DNA of 64,000 nt from Clarkia xantiana subsp. parviflora (lineage: Eukaryota; Streptophyta; Magnoliopsida; Myrtales; Onagraceae), in assembly GCA_036873135.1 (NCBI GenBank), contig JAPTYO010000008.1:26624761-26688760 (forward strand), given 5' to 3'. Each line of letters starts with the position of its first letter. Positions within the stretch are counted from its first letter, which is position 1. Of the stretch, positions 11,579 through 22,838 are shown in pieces. The notes beneath the pieces are model-generated. The model was not told the origin of the DNA. It saw only the letters and a list, made by a program, of their open reading frames with translations, and did not search any database. A program made the position numbers and the translations under genes.

Positions 11579-12169
11579 ATAATGTTAGATTGTGATGTTT
11601 GGTATTTTTTGTAATGTGTACTGTGATGTGATTTATTATTATTATAATAATTTTTTTAAAAGTATATACTATATAATCTTTTAGCCTACTTTTTAAACTT
11701 TATATTTTGTATTTAATATGTATAATCAATTCATAACTTTCAAAAATCAAATATTAAAATTAAATTCGCATAGCTATTAAAATTATATTAATTGAAACAT
11801 TTTGTATAGTTTATATGATAATTTTCATAAAAAAAACTCTACTCATTTTGTACGAATATTTATTCTTGTAAAAATAATGAGTCATGAAGTAGATAAAAAA
11901 AAAAAAATAGTAATAATAATAAATATCATACAAAATATTTTATCTCGTTAATGAATAATAATAAAATAATAAACATTATGTGGATATATTCTCACATTAC
12001 ACTCGTTTTTTTGAAGTAATCTCAAATTAATTGAATGAAGATTAGACGTAATCTCAGGTTACAATGGACTTCAGATTACAATTCACATTACATTATTTGG
12101 TTTGTCAAACGACATAATGTGGGACGTAATGATCTCACATTACATCAATCCAAACACCCTCCCCCCCCC
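11579..12169. mobile_element. MITE-like element M1, left end truncated
   Basis: AT-rich and non-coding. The right end reads CCAAACACCCTCC, the inverse of the GGGGGTGTTTGGAT start of M3. The interior repeats AATGTGAGATTACGTC-like motifs. Its left part aligns with 12238-12310 of M0 and, reversed, with 28650-28920 of M2. The end sequence and flanking TTA point to a PIF/Harbinger (Tourist-like) non-autonomous element. Confidence 0.65.
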
Positions 12170-12173
12170 TTTA

Positions 12174-12356
12174 GGGGACGTTTAGATGGACGTAAAATTA
12201 GATTACCAGTAATGTGAGCAAGGTAATGTGTTTGGTTGTGCTGTAATATGGTGTATAATGTTAGATTACACTGTTTGTTATGTTTTGCAATGTGCATTGT
12301 AATGTGACATTATTATTATTATTATTATATTAATTTATATGAGACTATATTATATC
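12174..12356. mobile_element. MITE-like element M0, cut by the CACTA transposon
   Basis: It starts GGGGACGTTTAGATGGACGT after TTA and is a relative of M1, M2 and M3. It stops where the CACTA terminus begins at 12357. The remainder would have lain beyond the CACTA right end, which was not found. Confidence 0.6.
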
Positions 12357-12458
12357 ACTACAAGAAATTTGGTCTATAGCTACGATTGCTATTGCGGTGA
12401 CATTGTTTCCTCGCTATAGATCGTGATATTGCGACGACTTAAACCTTTCGTCGCATAC
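12357..12458 (+). mobile_element. CACTA (EnSpm) transposon, left terminus
   Basis: CACTACAAGAAATTTGG is the characteristic terminal inverted repeat of plant CACTA transposons. It is followed by subterminal motifs (TTGCGACGACTT, TCGTCGCA) that recur at 24780-25440 and 27310. The LTR cluster is inserted at CATAC (12454-12458), and CATAC recurs at 24774-24778 right after LTR L5. No transposase was seen on either side. Confidence 0.75.
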
Positions 12459-12516
12459 TGATGCCATAGACGGGTCAACGGGTCAAGGGTGCTTCCTTCC
12501 CACAGACGGCGCCAAG
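12459..12516 (-). other. Internal stub and primer site of a minus-strand LTR element
   Basis: Read on the minus strand, LTR L1 is followed by TTGGCGCCGTCTGTGGGAA (12499-12514 and next bases), the primer binding site. About 40 bp more follow before the CACTA sequence. The internal region of this element has been lost. Confidence 0.6.
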
Positions 12517-13123
12517 TGTTAGGTTATAAGTTTCAGGTCAACGGGTCGTCGGCCTAAATCCTACTCCTCACTGGTGAAACTACGGGTTCGGTGCTCCTAG
12601 ATCCTGTCGCTCTGATTCGTGTCCTTCTATCCTTCTCCTTCTCCTTCTCTTCTCCACGTGCCCTGCAAGAGGGGCAATATCAAGCACGGAGGGGGGGGGG
12701 GGGGTGGTGCTTGATGTACCCTCTCCGATGCTTAAGTCAGTACGTTTCTTTTTAGAGAGACAAAGCTAGAGAAATGTCAGAGCTAAGTTTCACAATTAGC
12801 CAAGATGATCAAATGAATGGTGGAAGGGTTGTATTTATAGGAAACGGTGTCATTAAGGTGGCTTAATGACATCGTTAACCTTTAAATACAATTAATTAGC
12901 CCTTGATCATATAATTAAAACCTTAAAGCACGGAGAGGTTGGCGGAAGTAATCTGAGTACGGGAGTCGGGAAACGGTGCCAGGGCCCTTGGGGGTGGGGA
13001 GAAAATCCGACCCCCAAGGGTAGGGGTTGGGTTTGGCCACCCAACCCCTCCTTAGGGGAGATAGGGTTGGCCGACCCTATCTCCCCTAGGGGAGATCGGG
13101 TTGGCCGACCCTATCTCCCCTAG
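12517..13123 (-). repeat. LTR L1 (minus strand, truncated)
   Basis: Reversed copy of the L4/L5 LTR. It ends (element sense) CTTATAACCTAACA next to the primer site and is cut on its other side by L2 inside the U3 hairpin region. It has one extra palindromic unit compared with L2. Confidence 0.8.
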
Positions 13124-13806
13124 TGTTAGGTTATAAGTTTCAGGTCAACGGGTCGTCGGCCTAAATCCTACTCCTCACTGGTGAAACTACGGGTTCGGTG
13201 CTCCTAGATCCTGTCGCTCTGATCCGTGTCCTTCTATCCTTCTCATTCTCTTCTTCACGTGCCCTGCAAGAGGGGCAATATCAAGCACGGAAGGGGGGTG
13301 CTTGATGAACCCTCTCCGATGCTTAAGTCAGAACGTCACTTTTAGAGAGATAAAGCTAGAGAGAAGCCATAGTTAAATTGCATAACTAGCCAAGATGATC
13401 AAATGAATGGTGGAAGGGTTGTATTTATAGGCAACGGTGTCATTAAGGTGACTTAATGACATCGTTAACCTTTAAACACAATTAATTAGTCCCTGATCAC
13501 ATAATTAATACCTTAAAGCATGGAGAGGTTGGCGGAAATAATCTGAGTGCGGGAGTCGGAAAACGGTGCCGGGGCCCTTGGGGGTGGGGAGAAAATCCGA
13601 CCCCCAAGGGTAGGGATCGGGTGTGGCCACCTGACCTCACCTAGGTGAGTTCGTCGCGGTCCGGACGAGTATTTTCGCCTCGTCCGGACCGTTGGTGTTT
13701 CGGCGGGGTGTTTGGGTCGAAGTTTCGATTTATAATCATTAACGGGGTGATAAAAATAAAATCATTCGGGAGTCAACGGGATCAAATTGGGTGTATATCC
13801 ATCACA
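13124..13806 (-). repeat. LTR L2 (minus strand, complete)
   Basis: It runs from TGTTAGGTTATAAG to ATCCATCACA, the exact inverse of the L4/L5 ends, 683 bp. It lacks one of the U3 palindromes found in L5. The polypurine side (TGCCCCCGAGTCAA) lies on its right, so it is the 3' LTR of a minus-strand copy. Confidence 0.85.
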
Positions 13807-14662
13807 TGCCCCCGAGTCAACCAATGGCCTGACCCTTGATTGACTCTATTTTAGGATGGTATGGCACGCGCAATTTGAAGCCGGGATTTTACCTTTTGTC
13901 GGAATCCTTACTTACCCATGGGTGTGTGTCTCTTACTCTGCCCCCTGTCTTATAAGATAGAGGAATTGCAAACGTCAGAATAGCACGGACACGTGTCCAA
14001 GCATGTGTCCGTCTGAGATGGAAATAATAAATCCAAAACCGTCACGGGCTTATACTCGGAAAATATACGCATGTGTGGGGATGCAACATGAACATGGTTA
14101 GGCGAGTCCGTACTTCAATTTCATGATGGGACAGGCCTATGTGGGGATAAATTTTAATTTTGGTCTAAAAATTTTTCTAAGTATGGGATACTAGAAAATA
14201 TGCCTATAGGATGTTACCTTGAGTGAACATGGATGTATCATGAATATGAAAATGTGTACTAGCATACATGCAAGTAGGAACACAAGTATAGAAGTGGGTG
14301 TAGACATGCTGTGATTGTAGTCATGAATGTATGCATGAATATATGGCGGCCATGTGCATGGACGTCTAAATGTTTGAACACACGGGAGTGTGTACGTGGG
14401 CATGCATATGAATGCAAGCATGAACATGTATGTGTGTTTGGACGGGTTGTGAGTATAAACATGAGTGATGACATTGATGTACCTGTAGATGTAAATCATG
14501 AATATGAGCATAAGTGCAAGGGTGAGAGTATAGACCTCTTCTTTACCCGAGGGTGGGAACTCTGCCATTCGATGGGACACAACGTTCTGTCTCCCTCGTA
14601 CTAGCGCGAGCATTGTCTTTTAACCTCGTCCCTCGACATGGGTAACTTTTTTCCTTCATTCG
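13807..14662 (-). mobile_element. 3' untranslated part of the minus-strand element
   Basis: Its reverse complement aligns with the segments before L4 (16440-16986) and L5 (23580-24018). It includes the polypurine tract, a GAGTCAA/TTGACTC hairpin and GACACGTGTCC. No gene. It ends at a head-to-head junction with L3. Confidence 0.75.
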
Positions 14663-14754
14663 TTGGGGGTGGGGAGAAAATCCGACCCCCAAGGGTAGGG
14701 GTTGGGGCCACCCAACCCCTACCCTTGGGGGTCGGATTTTCTCCCCACCCCCAA
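14663..14754. repeat. Perfect 44-bp inverted repeat at an LTR-LTR junction
   Basis: Arms 14663-14706 and 14711-14754 are exact inverses with a 4-base spacer (GCCA). The left arm is a fragment of the LTR in minus orientation and the right arm is the start of truncated L3 in plus orientation. The sequence can form a long hairpin. Confidence 0.9.
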
Positions 14755-15217
14755 GGGCCCCGGCACCGTTTCCCGACTCCCGTACTCAGATTACTTCCGC
14801 CAACCTCTCCGTGCTTTAAGGTTTTAATTATATGATCAAGGGCTAATTAATTGTGTTTAAAGGTTAACGATGTCATTAAGCCACCTTAATGACACCGTTG
14901 CCTATAAATACAACCCTTCCACCATTCATTTGATCATCTTGGCTAATTGTGAAACTTAGCTCTGACATCTCTCTAGCTTTGTCTCTCCAGAAAGAAACGT
15001 ACTGACTTAAGCATCAGAGAGGGTACATCAAGCACCACCCCCCCCTCCCTCTGTGCTTGATATTGCCCCTCTTGCAGGGCACGTGGAGAAGAGAAGGAGA
15101 AGGATAGAAGGACACGGATCAGAGCGACAGGATCTAGGAGCATCGAACTCGTAGTTTCACCAGTGAGGAGTAGGATTTAGGCCGACGAACCGTTGACCTG
15201 AAACTTATAACCTAACA
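14711..15217 (+). repeat. LTR L3 (5' LTR of E3, truncated)
   Basis: Matches L4 from its third U3 palindrome to the end AACCTAACA. It includes the TATA box CCTATAAATAC near 14900 and the GCATCAGAGAGGG...TTGCAGG module. The primer site follows at 15220. Confidence 0.85.
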
Positions 15218-15219
15218 CT

Positions 15220-16986
15220 TGGCGCCGTCTGTGAGAAACGCTACGACAAGTCATGGCGTACCACTGTTATTCTAAGATCACCACTTTACAAGATTCGGGA
15301 GAGTCACGCCAAGCGCGTACACCTCCTACCAAACACGCATATGTCGACAGTCTAAGAGGAAGAGTAACACCTCTCGTCCAGAAACTAAGTGTAATAGCAG
15401 CAGACTATCATGTCTACGTATCTCGGAGCGGCTATCATGTCCGCGTATCTCGGAGCAGCTATCATGTCCGCGCATCTCGGAGCGGCTATCATGTCCGTAC
15501 ATCTCGAAGCGGCTATCATGTCCGTGTATCTAGGGGCAACTATCATGTCCGCACACCTCAGAGTGGCTATCATGTCCACGTGACCCTAGGCGGCTATCAT
15601 GTCCGCGCCTCTCGGAGTGGCTATCATGTCCACGCGGTGATAAGCGGCTATCATGTCCGCACATCTTGGAGTGGCTTTCATGTCCACCCCTCTCTAGGCG
15701 GCTATCATGTCCGCATATTGTCCAACGATTATTGTGTTCACAGGTAATGGACTATATACAGGTTCAGGAGACGTACCAAGAAGACACTCTACCTTGGGAA
15801 AAACCAAATACGGGTCGCAAGACACACTCTATCTTGGGGAAAACCAAGTAGCGGTGCAGGAGGCACACTACCTTGAAAACGCCAGGTTGTGGCAACAACA
15901 TGGATAGGCACGTCGCCTCGCCGACCTCTGACCGACGCCATGGAAGGGTATGTCGCCTCGTTCGACCTCTGGCCTTTTCCTACCTCGGAAACTTCAAGTA
16001 GCTGTCGCGGAGTGCACCCTACCTTGGGAAAAACCAAGTAGCAGCTGTGGAATGCACCCTACTTTGGAAAACCCAAGTAGCAGTCGATACAATAGTCGCC
16101 ACCTCGTGTCCGAAACGACTACGGTGCGAACATCCCGACAAGGGGGGCAACTCCACACCTACGAACTTACAAGTTCACAACTACTACATAGCGAACATCC
16201 TCTATACGGGGGCAACTCTATGTCAGTACGGGCCTCGTCCCAACACTTTGTACAGCCTATATGGCACTACACGCGTTTGCGCTACCCAACACATGTTTAT
16301 CATGAGATGTTCATCGACAACATATCAGGAGGCCTAACACCTCGCAAGTCCAGGACCCTCGTGTCCGCGACACACTTTCCCTTATATAGGGTAAGGGTAA
16401 ATGTTTACCTTTCCTTAACTCATCTAACTCTTTTTATGAGTCTTTAGCATATACACATGCTTACGTACCTGCGCGTACATATGCATGTCCACACTCACTA
16501 CCATAGTTGTGTTTTTATTTGCATGTATGCTAGTACACACCCTCATATTCATGGCATATTCATGTTTGCCTAAGTTAAGCACCCTATAGGCATATTTTTT
16601 AGTATCCCATACTTAGGAAAAAATTTGGACCAAAATCGAAATTTTTCCCCACATAGGCTTACCCCGTCATGAAATTGAAGCATGGACTCACTTAACCACA
16701 TCCATGTTGCATCCCCACACATGCGTATATTTTCCGAGTATAAGCTCGTGACGGTATTGGATTTATTATTTCCATCTCAGACGGACACGTGCTTGGACAC
16801 GTGTCCGTGCTATTCTGACATTTGCAATTCCTCTATCTTATAAGACAGGGGGCAGAGTCAGAGACGCACACCCAAGAGTAAGTAAAGATTCCGACAAAAG
16901 GTAAAATTCCGGCTTCAAATTGCGCGTGTCATACCATCCTAAAATAGAGTCAATCAAGGGTCAAGCCATTGGTTGACTCAGGGGCA
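15220..16986 (+). mobile_element. E3 internal region (short, non-autonomous)
   Basis: 1.77 kb between L3 and L4 with no gag-pol homology. It holds a repetitive open frame (15253-15747), a second set of imperfect repeats built on ACCTTGGGAAAAACCAA (about 15780-16080) and a 3' segment shared with the other copies (16440-16986). The size and lack of coding domains fit a non-autonomous LTR derivative that would depend on proteins from a related element. Confidence 0.75.
15253..15747 (+). CDS. Unrecognised 164-aa repeat protein frame in E3
   Basis: The ATG is 33 bases after the start of the primer site, where gag would start. After about 48 unique residues the frame encodes about 12 copies of a 9-residue unit, consensus SGYHVRxSR, from 27-bp DNA repeats built on GGCTATCATGTCCGC. 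Frame is kept throughout and the protein ends with YCVHR. It is rich in Tyr, His, Val and Arg. There is no family match I recognise. Because the repeat length is a multiple of three, open frames appear on both strands, so coding is unproven. It may simply be a tandem array that happens to be open. Confidence 0.3.
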   Translation: MAYHCYSKITTLQDSGESRQARTPPTKHAYVDSLRGRVTPLVQKLSVIAADYHVYVSRSGYHVRVSRSSYHVRASRSGYHVRTSRSGYHVRVSRGNYHVRTPQSGYHVHVTLGGYHVRASRSGYHVHAVISGYHVRTSWSGFHVHPSLGGYHVRILSNDYCVHR

Positions 16987-17744
16987 TGTGATGGATATAC
17001 GCCCAATTTGAACCCGTTGACCTACAAACCGTGTTATTTTTATCACCCCGTTAATGATTATAAATCGAAACTTCGACCCAAACACCCCGTGGAAACACCA
17101 ACGGTCCGGACGAGGCAAAAATACTCGTCCGGACCGCGGCGAACTCACCTAGGTGAGGTCGGGTGGCCACACCCGACCTCCCCTAGGAGAGATCGGGTCA
17201 GCCAACCCTATCTCCCCTAAGGAGGGGTTGGGTGGCCATACCCAACCCCTACCCTTGGGGGTCGGATTTTCTCCCCACCCCCAAGGGCCCCGTCACCGTT
17301 TCCCGACTCCCGTACTCAGATTACTTCCGCCAACCTCTCCGTGCTTTAAGGTTTTAATTATATGATCAATGGCTAATTAATTGTGTTTAAAGGTTAACGA
17401 TGTCATTAAGCCACCTTAATGACACCGTTGCCTATAAATACAACCCTTCCACCATTCATTTGATCATCTTCGCTAATTGTGAAACTTAGCTCTGACATCT
17501 CTCTAGCTTTGTCTCTCTAGAAAGAAACGTACTGACTTAAGCATCGGAGAGGGTACATCAAGCACCACCCCCCCCCTCCGTGCTTGATATTGCCCCTCTT
17601 GCAGGGCACGTGGAGAAGAGAAGGAGAAGGATAGAAGGACACGGATCAGAGCGACAGGATCTAGGAGCACCGAACCCGTAGTTTCACCAGTGAGGAGTAG
17701 GATTTAGGCCGACGACCCGTTGACCTGAAACTTATAACCTAACA
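16987..17744 (+). repeat. LTR L4 (shared by E3 and E4)
   Basis: 758 bp, TGTGATGGATATACGCCC to CTTATAACCTAACA. U3 contains perfect palindromes such as AGGTCGGGTGGCC and its inverse. A short inverted repeat TGTCATTAAG/CTTAATGACA lies before the TATA box CCTATAAATAC (17431). The R/U5 module is at 17531-17606. The polypurine tract GGGGGCA lies immediately before it. Confidence 0.9.
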
Positions 17745-17819
17745 TTGGCGCCGTCTGTGGGAAAGAGAACAAGGGACTCCATCGAAAAGGGTTTCCGACA
17801 TATAGACGACATCAAGCAA

Positions 17820-18345
17820 ATGCCAAAGGAGTCCATATCAAGCTACTTTTAGAGATTCTTCAACTATGGTGCAAGCATGGACATCACAAGAAGAGAGGCC
17901 GTAAGGGCCTTCCTTAGAAACATGCATCCAACCTCTTTTGAAGCATATGGAGGGCTCTATGAGGTGGTCATGACGAGCACAATGAGGGAGCTCAAAGAGA
18001 GGCTGGACAAGGCGTTCGCAAAAGAGATAGGGCAATGGGAAGAAGTCCTTGAAGAAGGAAGAGAGACTGACATACTGGAAGGAGGTGTAAACTTCAAATT
18101 CACACCCCTTACAATGAAGATAGAAGAAATTTTCCAGGAATACCTCAAGGAAGAGCTACCAAAATACAAGGAGGAGGGCAAGGCCTTCCTAGGAAGAGAT
18201 GCACAGGGTTAGTGTGAGTACCATGGGACCTGGGGGCATCAAACCAATGATTGCATGGTGTTGAAGATAGAAGTGGAAGAGACGATTCACAAAGGAGGCC
18301 TAAAGGAGTATGTGGCGTCAGACACACTCACCACCCCATATCCTT
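17820..18345 (+). pseudogene. E4 gag relic (C-terminal part)
   Basis: The open part 17877-18209 encodes ITRREAVRAFLRNMHP and MRELKERLDKAFAKEI, typical of the end of a Ty3/gypsy Gag capsid region. A stop codon follows, then CEYHGTWGHQTNDC (about 18212-18255), a knuckle-like Cys/His motif as in other Tat Gag proteins. The N-terminal capsid region is absent and there is a stop at about 17850. It is not functional alone. Confidence 0.7.
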
Positions 18346-18629
18346 AGTTTAATATTCAGCACTTTGCATGTTCAAGCATTTTAAGTTTTCCAAAAACAAC
18401 TTTTGAGAAGGAGAACTCAAGAAGTTACTCCGACTCTACAACTATCTTTGATTTCCTCCAAAGGGTGTCTTGATCCATCAAAGGCACCCCAAGTGTACAT
18501 AAAGTATGAATGCTCCTAATGAAGTAGAAGTTACTCAAAAGTATATTTCAAAGAAGGTGGTGATATAATCATTATGTTATCCTTACACAGATATGACTTC
18601 CAAGTCAGCAACACCCTCAACGCCCCCAA

Positions 18630-19085
18630 GAGCGTATCTTGAGAGTAGTTTTCATACTACGACCTTCGACGCCCCCAAGAGCGTATCTTGAGAGTAGTTT
18701 TCATACACGCCCCCAAGAGCGTATCTTGAGAGTGGTTTCCAAAAACTACGAACTTCGACGCCCCCAAGAGCGTATCTTGAGAGTGGTTTCAAAAAACTAC
18801 GAACTTCGACGCCCCCAAGAGCGTATCTTGAGAGTGGTTTCTATAAACTACGACCTTCGACGCCCCCAAGAGCGTATCTTGAGGTAGATTTCAAACTACC
18901 AGATTCGACGCCCCCAAGAGCGTATCTTGAGGTAGATTTCAAACTACCAGATTCGACGCCCACCAGGAGCGTATCTTTGGTCTAACTTGTGCCCTCCGGG
19001 AGCCTATCCTGTGAAACGTTAAGTGCCCTCCGAGAGCCTGTCTCGTGAACAGATTCGACGCCCACCAAGAGCGTATCTTTGGTCT
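18630..19085 (+). repeat. E4 tandem array, about 51-bp unit
   Basis: At least eight units of CGCCCCCAAGAGCGTATCTT with variable spacers of the type GAGAGTGGTTTC...ACTACGA. Unit spacing is about 38-51 bp, and later units change to CGCCCACCAGGAGCGTATC. It lies between the gag relic and the 3' end of the antisense gene. Confidence 0.85.
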
Positions 19086-19518
19086 AACAGTATCATATAT
19101 ACCATTTAAAGGGTATCAGAAGAGATCATTGCACCACACTAAGAAGGATTCCATGAGAAAATAATTGCAAAGTAAAGTTGTATGAAGAACACATAATGTT
19201 TTTTCTTGATGAGATAGCAGGTATGATGTGAAGGAAAACACAAAAAAGAGATAAGTAAAGGAAAGCACAAGGAAAGGAAGAGTCCATGATCAAAGGAATA
19301 TATACAGAAGCATACGAAGTACCCATCCATGCATACCACAACCAAAGGCAAGTGTTCCACACACTGCCAACATAACCATGCGAAGAAGGAAAGAAACACA
19401 AAATCTCAAATATAGCAATTCCAAAATGAACTCGACCCATCAAGGGGAGAAACACTCAACCCATTAAAGGGGAGGAAAAGTAAGGTCATACGTACAAGGA
19501 TAAAGTGATATCAGCATA

Positions 19519-21937
19519 TCAACCAGAGCCTGCTGGAGAGTCCTCATGGTCCTGAACCTCTGAGGAAGAACCACCAACAGAGATCGAAGAAGAGGAAGAA
19601 GAACCTGAACTATCAACATCCACGGGTAAAGCATCCACCTGTGCAGGGGCAGGCTCATCAGCAACGACAGCCTGACCCCTAAGAACGGCCATATAGCCAG
19701 TAGCATATGGTCCAAAGTCACCCAGATCATTGATAGGAAACTGGGGATCAATACGAAAGATGTGATCAACAACGTACTCCTCGAACTGGTTCTTCTCCTG
19801 GTTCAACCGAACGCTATAATCAGCAGTAAAGGCAGAGGAAGCTTTGTACTCAGATACTGCAACAGCTCTCTCCTCCGCCCGGCACCTCGCCTCAAGCTTC
19901 CTCAACTCCTCAGCATGGAGTGACGATGCAACTTCAGCCTCACGTCGCAAGCTACCCACGGTAGTCTCAAGTAGAGCTACCTGGTCCCTAAGCTCCTGCA
20001 TCGGCAAGTCAGACAGGCGAGCCTTCTCAGCGGCAGTGGCAAGCTCCGCCTTTAAGGATACATGGTTATCCTCAAGAGCCTTCTTTTCATCTGACAGCTC
20101 AAGCGCAAGGGACGACATATTCACCATGTCGGACATGCCCTGAAAATTCAACAAGGGATAAGTGAATTAGCAAGCAATCACATAAAAGAAGAAAAGGAAG
20201 AGAAACACCACTTACAGGAACATAGCAGGATAACACCCCCTGGATGAAGCGTCGGGTCTCCTTAGGGGACTTGGGCTGAGGAGCACGATCACCAGGAGTG
20301 ATGGCACCGCGAAGCACCCGAATACCAACTTCCGGGGTGCGCAATGAGGAACCGCTATCAAAGTGGCACTCCTTCAATCCAGCAAAGGGAGTCCACTCAG
20401 TTCCCACGATATCCTCGTCAGTAAGGCGCGCAAAGTCCTTCCGACTCAAAGCCGGAGGCCCACCTATAAAAGAAAGCAAAGTAAAGAAAAATACAAGCAT
20501 AGAAGCACCAATGACATAAAGAAAAACGAACCTGACGACCGTGCCCTCGGCTGGGGGGCAGGAGATGGAAAACCAGTGACCACCCCACCATCACCAGCAG
20601 GCCGCTTCCCTTTATCACCCCGGGAAGGCGTCTCTTCGACCACTATCTCTTTGTCGCAAGATAGGGTCGGGGGACGAACACAGGAGGGAGGAGGATCTGC
20701 AGACTTCTTCTTCTTGACAGCCGAGGCCCCGGCCTCAGAGTCGGACCTCCGTGACTTGGACTTAGAAGGTCCAGAGCCCTTGCCCACAGAGACGACTCTC
20801 TCGGTCACCAAGGGAGAGTGCCCTAACAATACAAGGAAAACAATGTAAGAAAAAACACAAGTATACCATAAGAGAAGAAAGAAAGAAGTATACCAGAGGC
20901 CCCAGCAGTCTTCCCAGGCATAGGGGACTTCTTCGGAGTAGAGCTGGAGGGAGCCCTCCTCTTGCTCAGATCGACCGGTGCTGCCTGCACGTTATACGTT
21001 TTCCCGTGAAACCAACCTACAAGGGAAAAACAGAAAATAAATATAGATGAGAAGACTAAGTAAAATACCGAATCCCCGGAGTGAGGAGTCAAACTAATCC
21101 CTGCCTCATAGAGATCTGTCTCGGTCACCAAGGACACAGGGCAGTAAGACTGGGTCTTGTGGCTCTCATAGATGGTCTTCATAGTCTCTAAGTCCACAGA
21201 AGAGAACTCCCCAAAGGCAGGCCAGCCGTCTGATCGGTCCTCATTCAGAACCGGCCAGGTAACATATCGATCTGTGATAAAGAAATAATGTTTGGCCCAG
21301 TGGCTCGCCGAGTTATCGCTCCGGACCACGAAACGAAGAGAAGTTTTCCACTCAACCCAAAATCAGCAAATCGGGAATCTTTGAGGGAAGGATAGCGAGT
21401 CACAAAACTCGCGAAGCCTACCTTCTTCTGATACTAAAATCGGAAGAAGCACCGGAACAAGACCAATGAGTACTTCCAGGAGTATCAGTGACATAACACC
21501 CGGAAACCCACCCAGACGCGGATAGCACTGGGGGCAAGGTTCACAGGAGAGATCCTAAAGAATCTGCCCAATTCTACAAGCTCATCGCAATAAGGCAGTC
21601 GCAACCCAAACTGAATCTGGGAAGGATAAACAACAACCTTCCCCCTGGGGGGCTCTGTCACTGTCTGGCGAGTGTTTCCCAAAGAAGGAAGGAAGGGATA
21701 TAAAGGCTCATCTAAGGGACAAATGTCACCTAAGGTAACATGCTCGTTATAGTCGGACCTAGTCAGGTAGTTCTCCGACAAAGCAGCGAGACCTAAATCA
21801 AAGGCAGTGAGAAATTCCAAGCTCGAATCAGGCTCCGACCAACACCTTGGCTCAGTATACGGCTCAGAATTCGACACCGAACTAATGGCAGGAAAGAAAG
21901 CAACGCGGCGAATAGAAAGAAAGAGAAACTTACTCAT
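19519..21937 (-). pseudogene. E4 antisense gene (gypsy-type transposon-like, coiled-coil C terminus)
   Basis: Minus-strand gene in pieces that follow the exon plan of the intact copy at 60188-62533. The first exon begins MSKFLFLS (21937) and contains GLRLPYCDELVELGRFF and LAPSAIRVWVGFRVL. Further pieces hold SHWAKHYFFITD (about 21279-21305), a basic linker with SKSKSRRSDSE and KKKK (20464-20829) and VGIRVLRGAITPGDR (20099-20500). The last part (19519-20154) is a long heptad-rich coiled coil (EKKALEDNHVSLKAEL). GT-AG borders are visible between pieces. A stop after GFRVLCH (21485) and a frame change break exon 1, so this copy is probably dead. Function is unknown; extra antisense genes in this position are known in plant Tat elements. 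Confidence 0.7.
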
Positions 21938-22234
21938 CCTTCGAAGGATATAGCGCCTCTGCCAAGTTTGTGTACGGGGACACCACCACGAGTATAATAC
22001 CCGTCACGGCATGACAGGTGTCAAGATAAGAAGATTTCCGGAAAAACCGGGCATACCCCGGCACCCGACAAACAACAACCAAAAACTCAAAAGCACCCAA
22101 CAAAGGTAACAAACACGTGCTAAGGACACTACAACGATGAAATCGGGCAATTTTGCTCGAATAAAAAACTGGTTCCCGAGCAAAGTTACAATTATGCCCC
22201 TCAATGAAAATCAACATGCGAATGGTGCCACGAC

Positions 22235-22830
22235 CTATACAGTCAAACACGAGTTTCTACGTAGAGACGGAAAGTGGTAGGTAGAGTCGAGTCGTAGAGT
22301 CGGGTCGTAGAAACGTAAGTTTCTATCGATGTGCTAAAATAACATTATAAATGAAAAATATAAATATACATACAATAATTATGCAATTTGTTTTGATAAA
22401 ACTAGTAATTTACTCAATAATGGCTGATAACATATTTGCAATAAATAATTAGAAACATGCCGTCGTATGTAGTTTGTTTTGTTTTTTTTTGGCCAATGTA
22501 GTTGTTCTGTTGAATAGGTAGAAGACTGAGAGTTTATAATTTTGAGGGTTTGGGCCTAATTGAATTCTTCAAGTTGGGCCACACACACTTAAAATTAGGC
22601 AAAAGCCTAGATAATTTATTTTTGGGTCAGTTTTTAGAAAACATGAAAGGCATGCATAGAAACGTTAAAAACGGACAAAAACGGAGTCTTTATACGTTTC
22701 TACGATTTTAAGTCGCGTTTTTATCCGTTTTTACCATGGTTCGACTTAGTCACGTTTTAACTCGTTTTTTAAGGTAAATACGTAGAAACGTACGTTTTTA
22801 AGACTTAAAGACGCGTTTTTAACTACATAG
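22235..22830. mobile_element. hAT-like non-autonomous DNA transposon
   Basis: 596 bp flanked by a perfect 8-bp duplication GCCACGAC (22227-22234 and 22831-22838). The terminal inverted repeats CTATACAGTCAAACACGAGT and CTATGTAGTTAAAAACGCGT match at 15 of 20 positions. Several internal copies of GTTTCTACG or its inverse act as subterminal repeats. It has no coding capacity. The 8-bp duplication and subterminal repeats are typical of hAT elements. Confidence 0.85.
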
Positions 22831-22838
22831 GCCACGAC

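Noticed and set aside
15385..15720. CRISPR-like regular repeats
   Set aside because: The units are contiguous 27-bp tandem repeats without unique spacers, in a plant retroelement.
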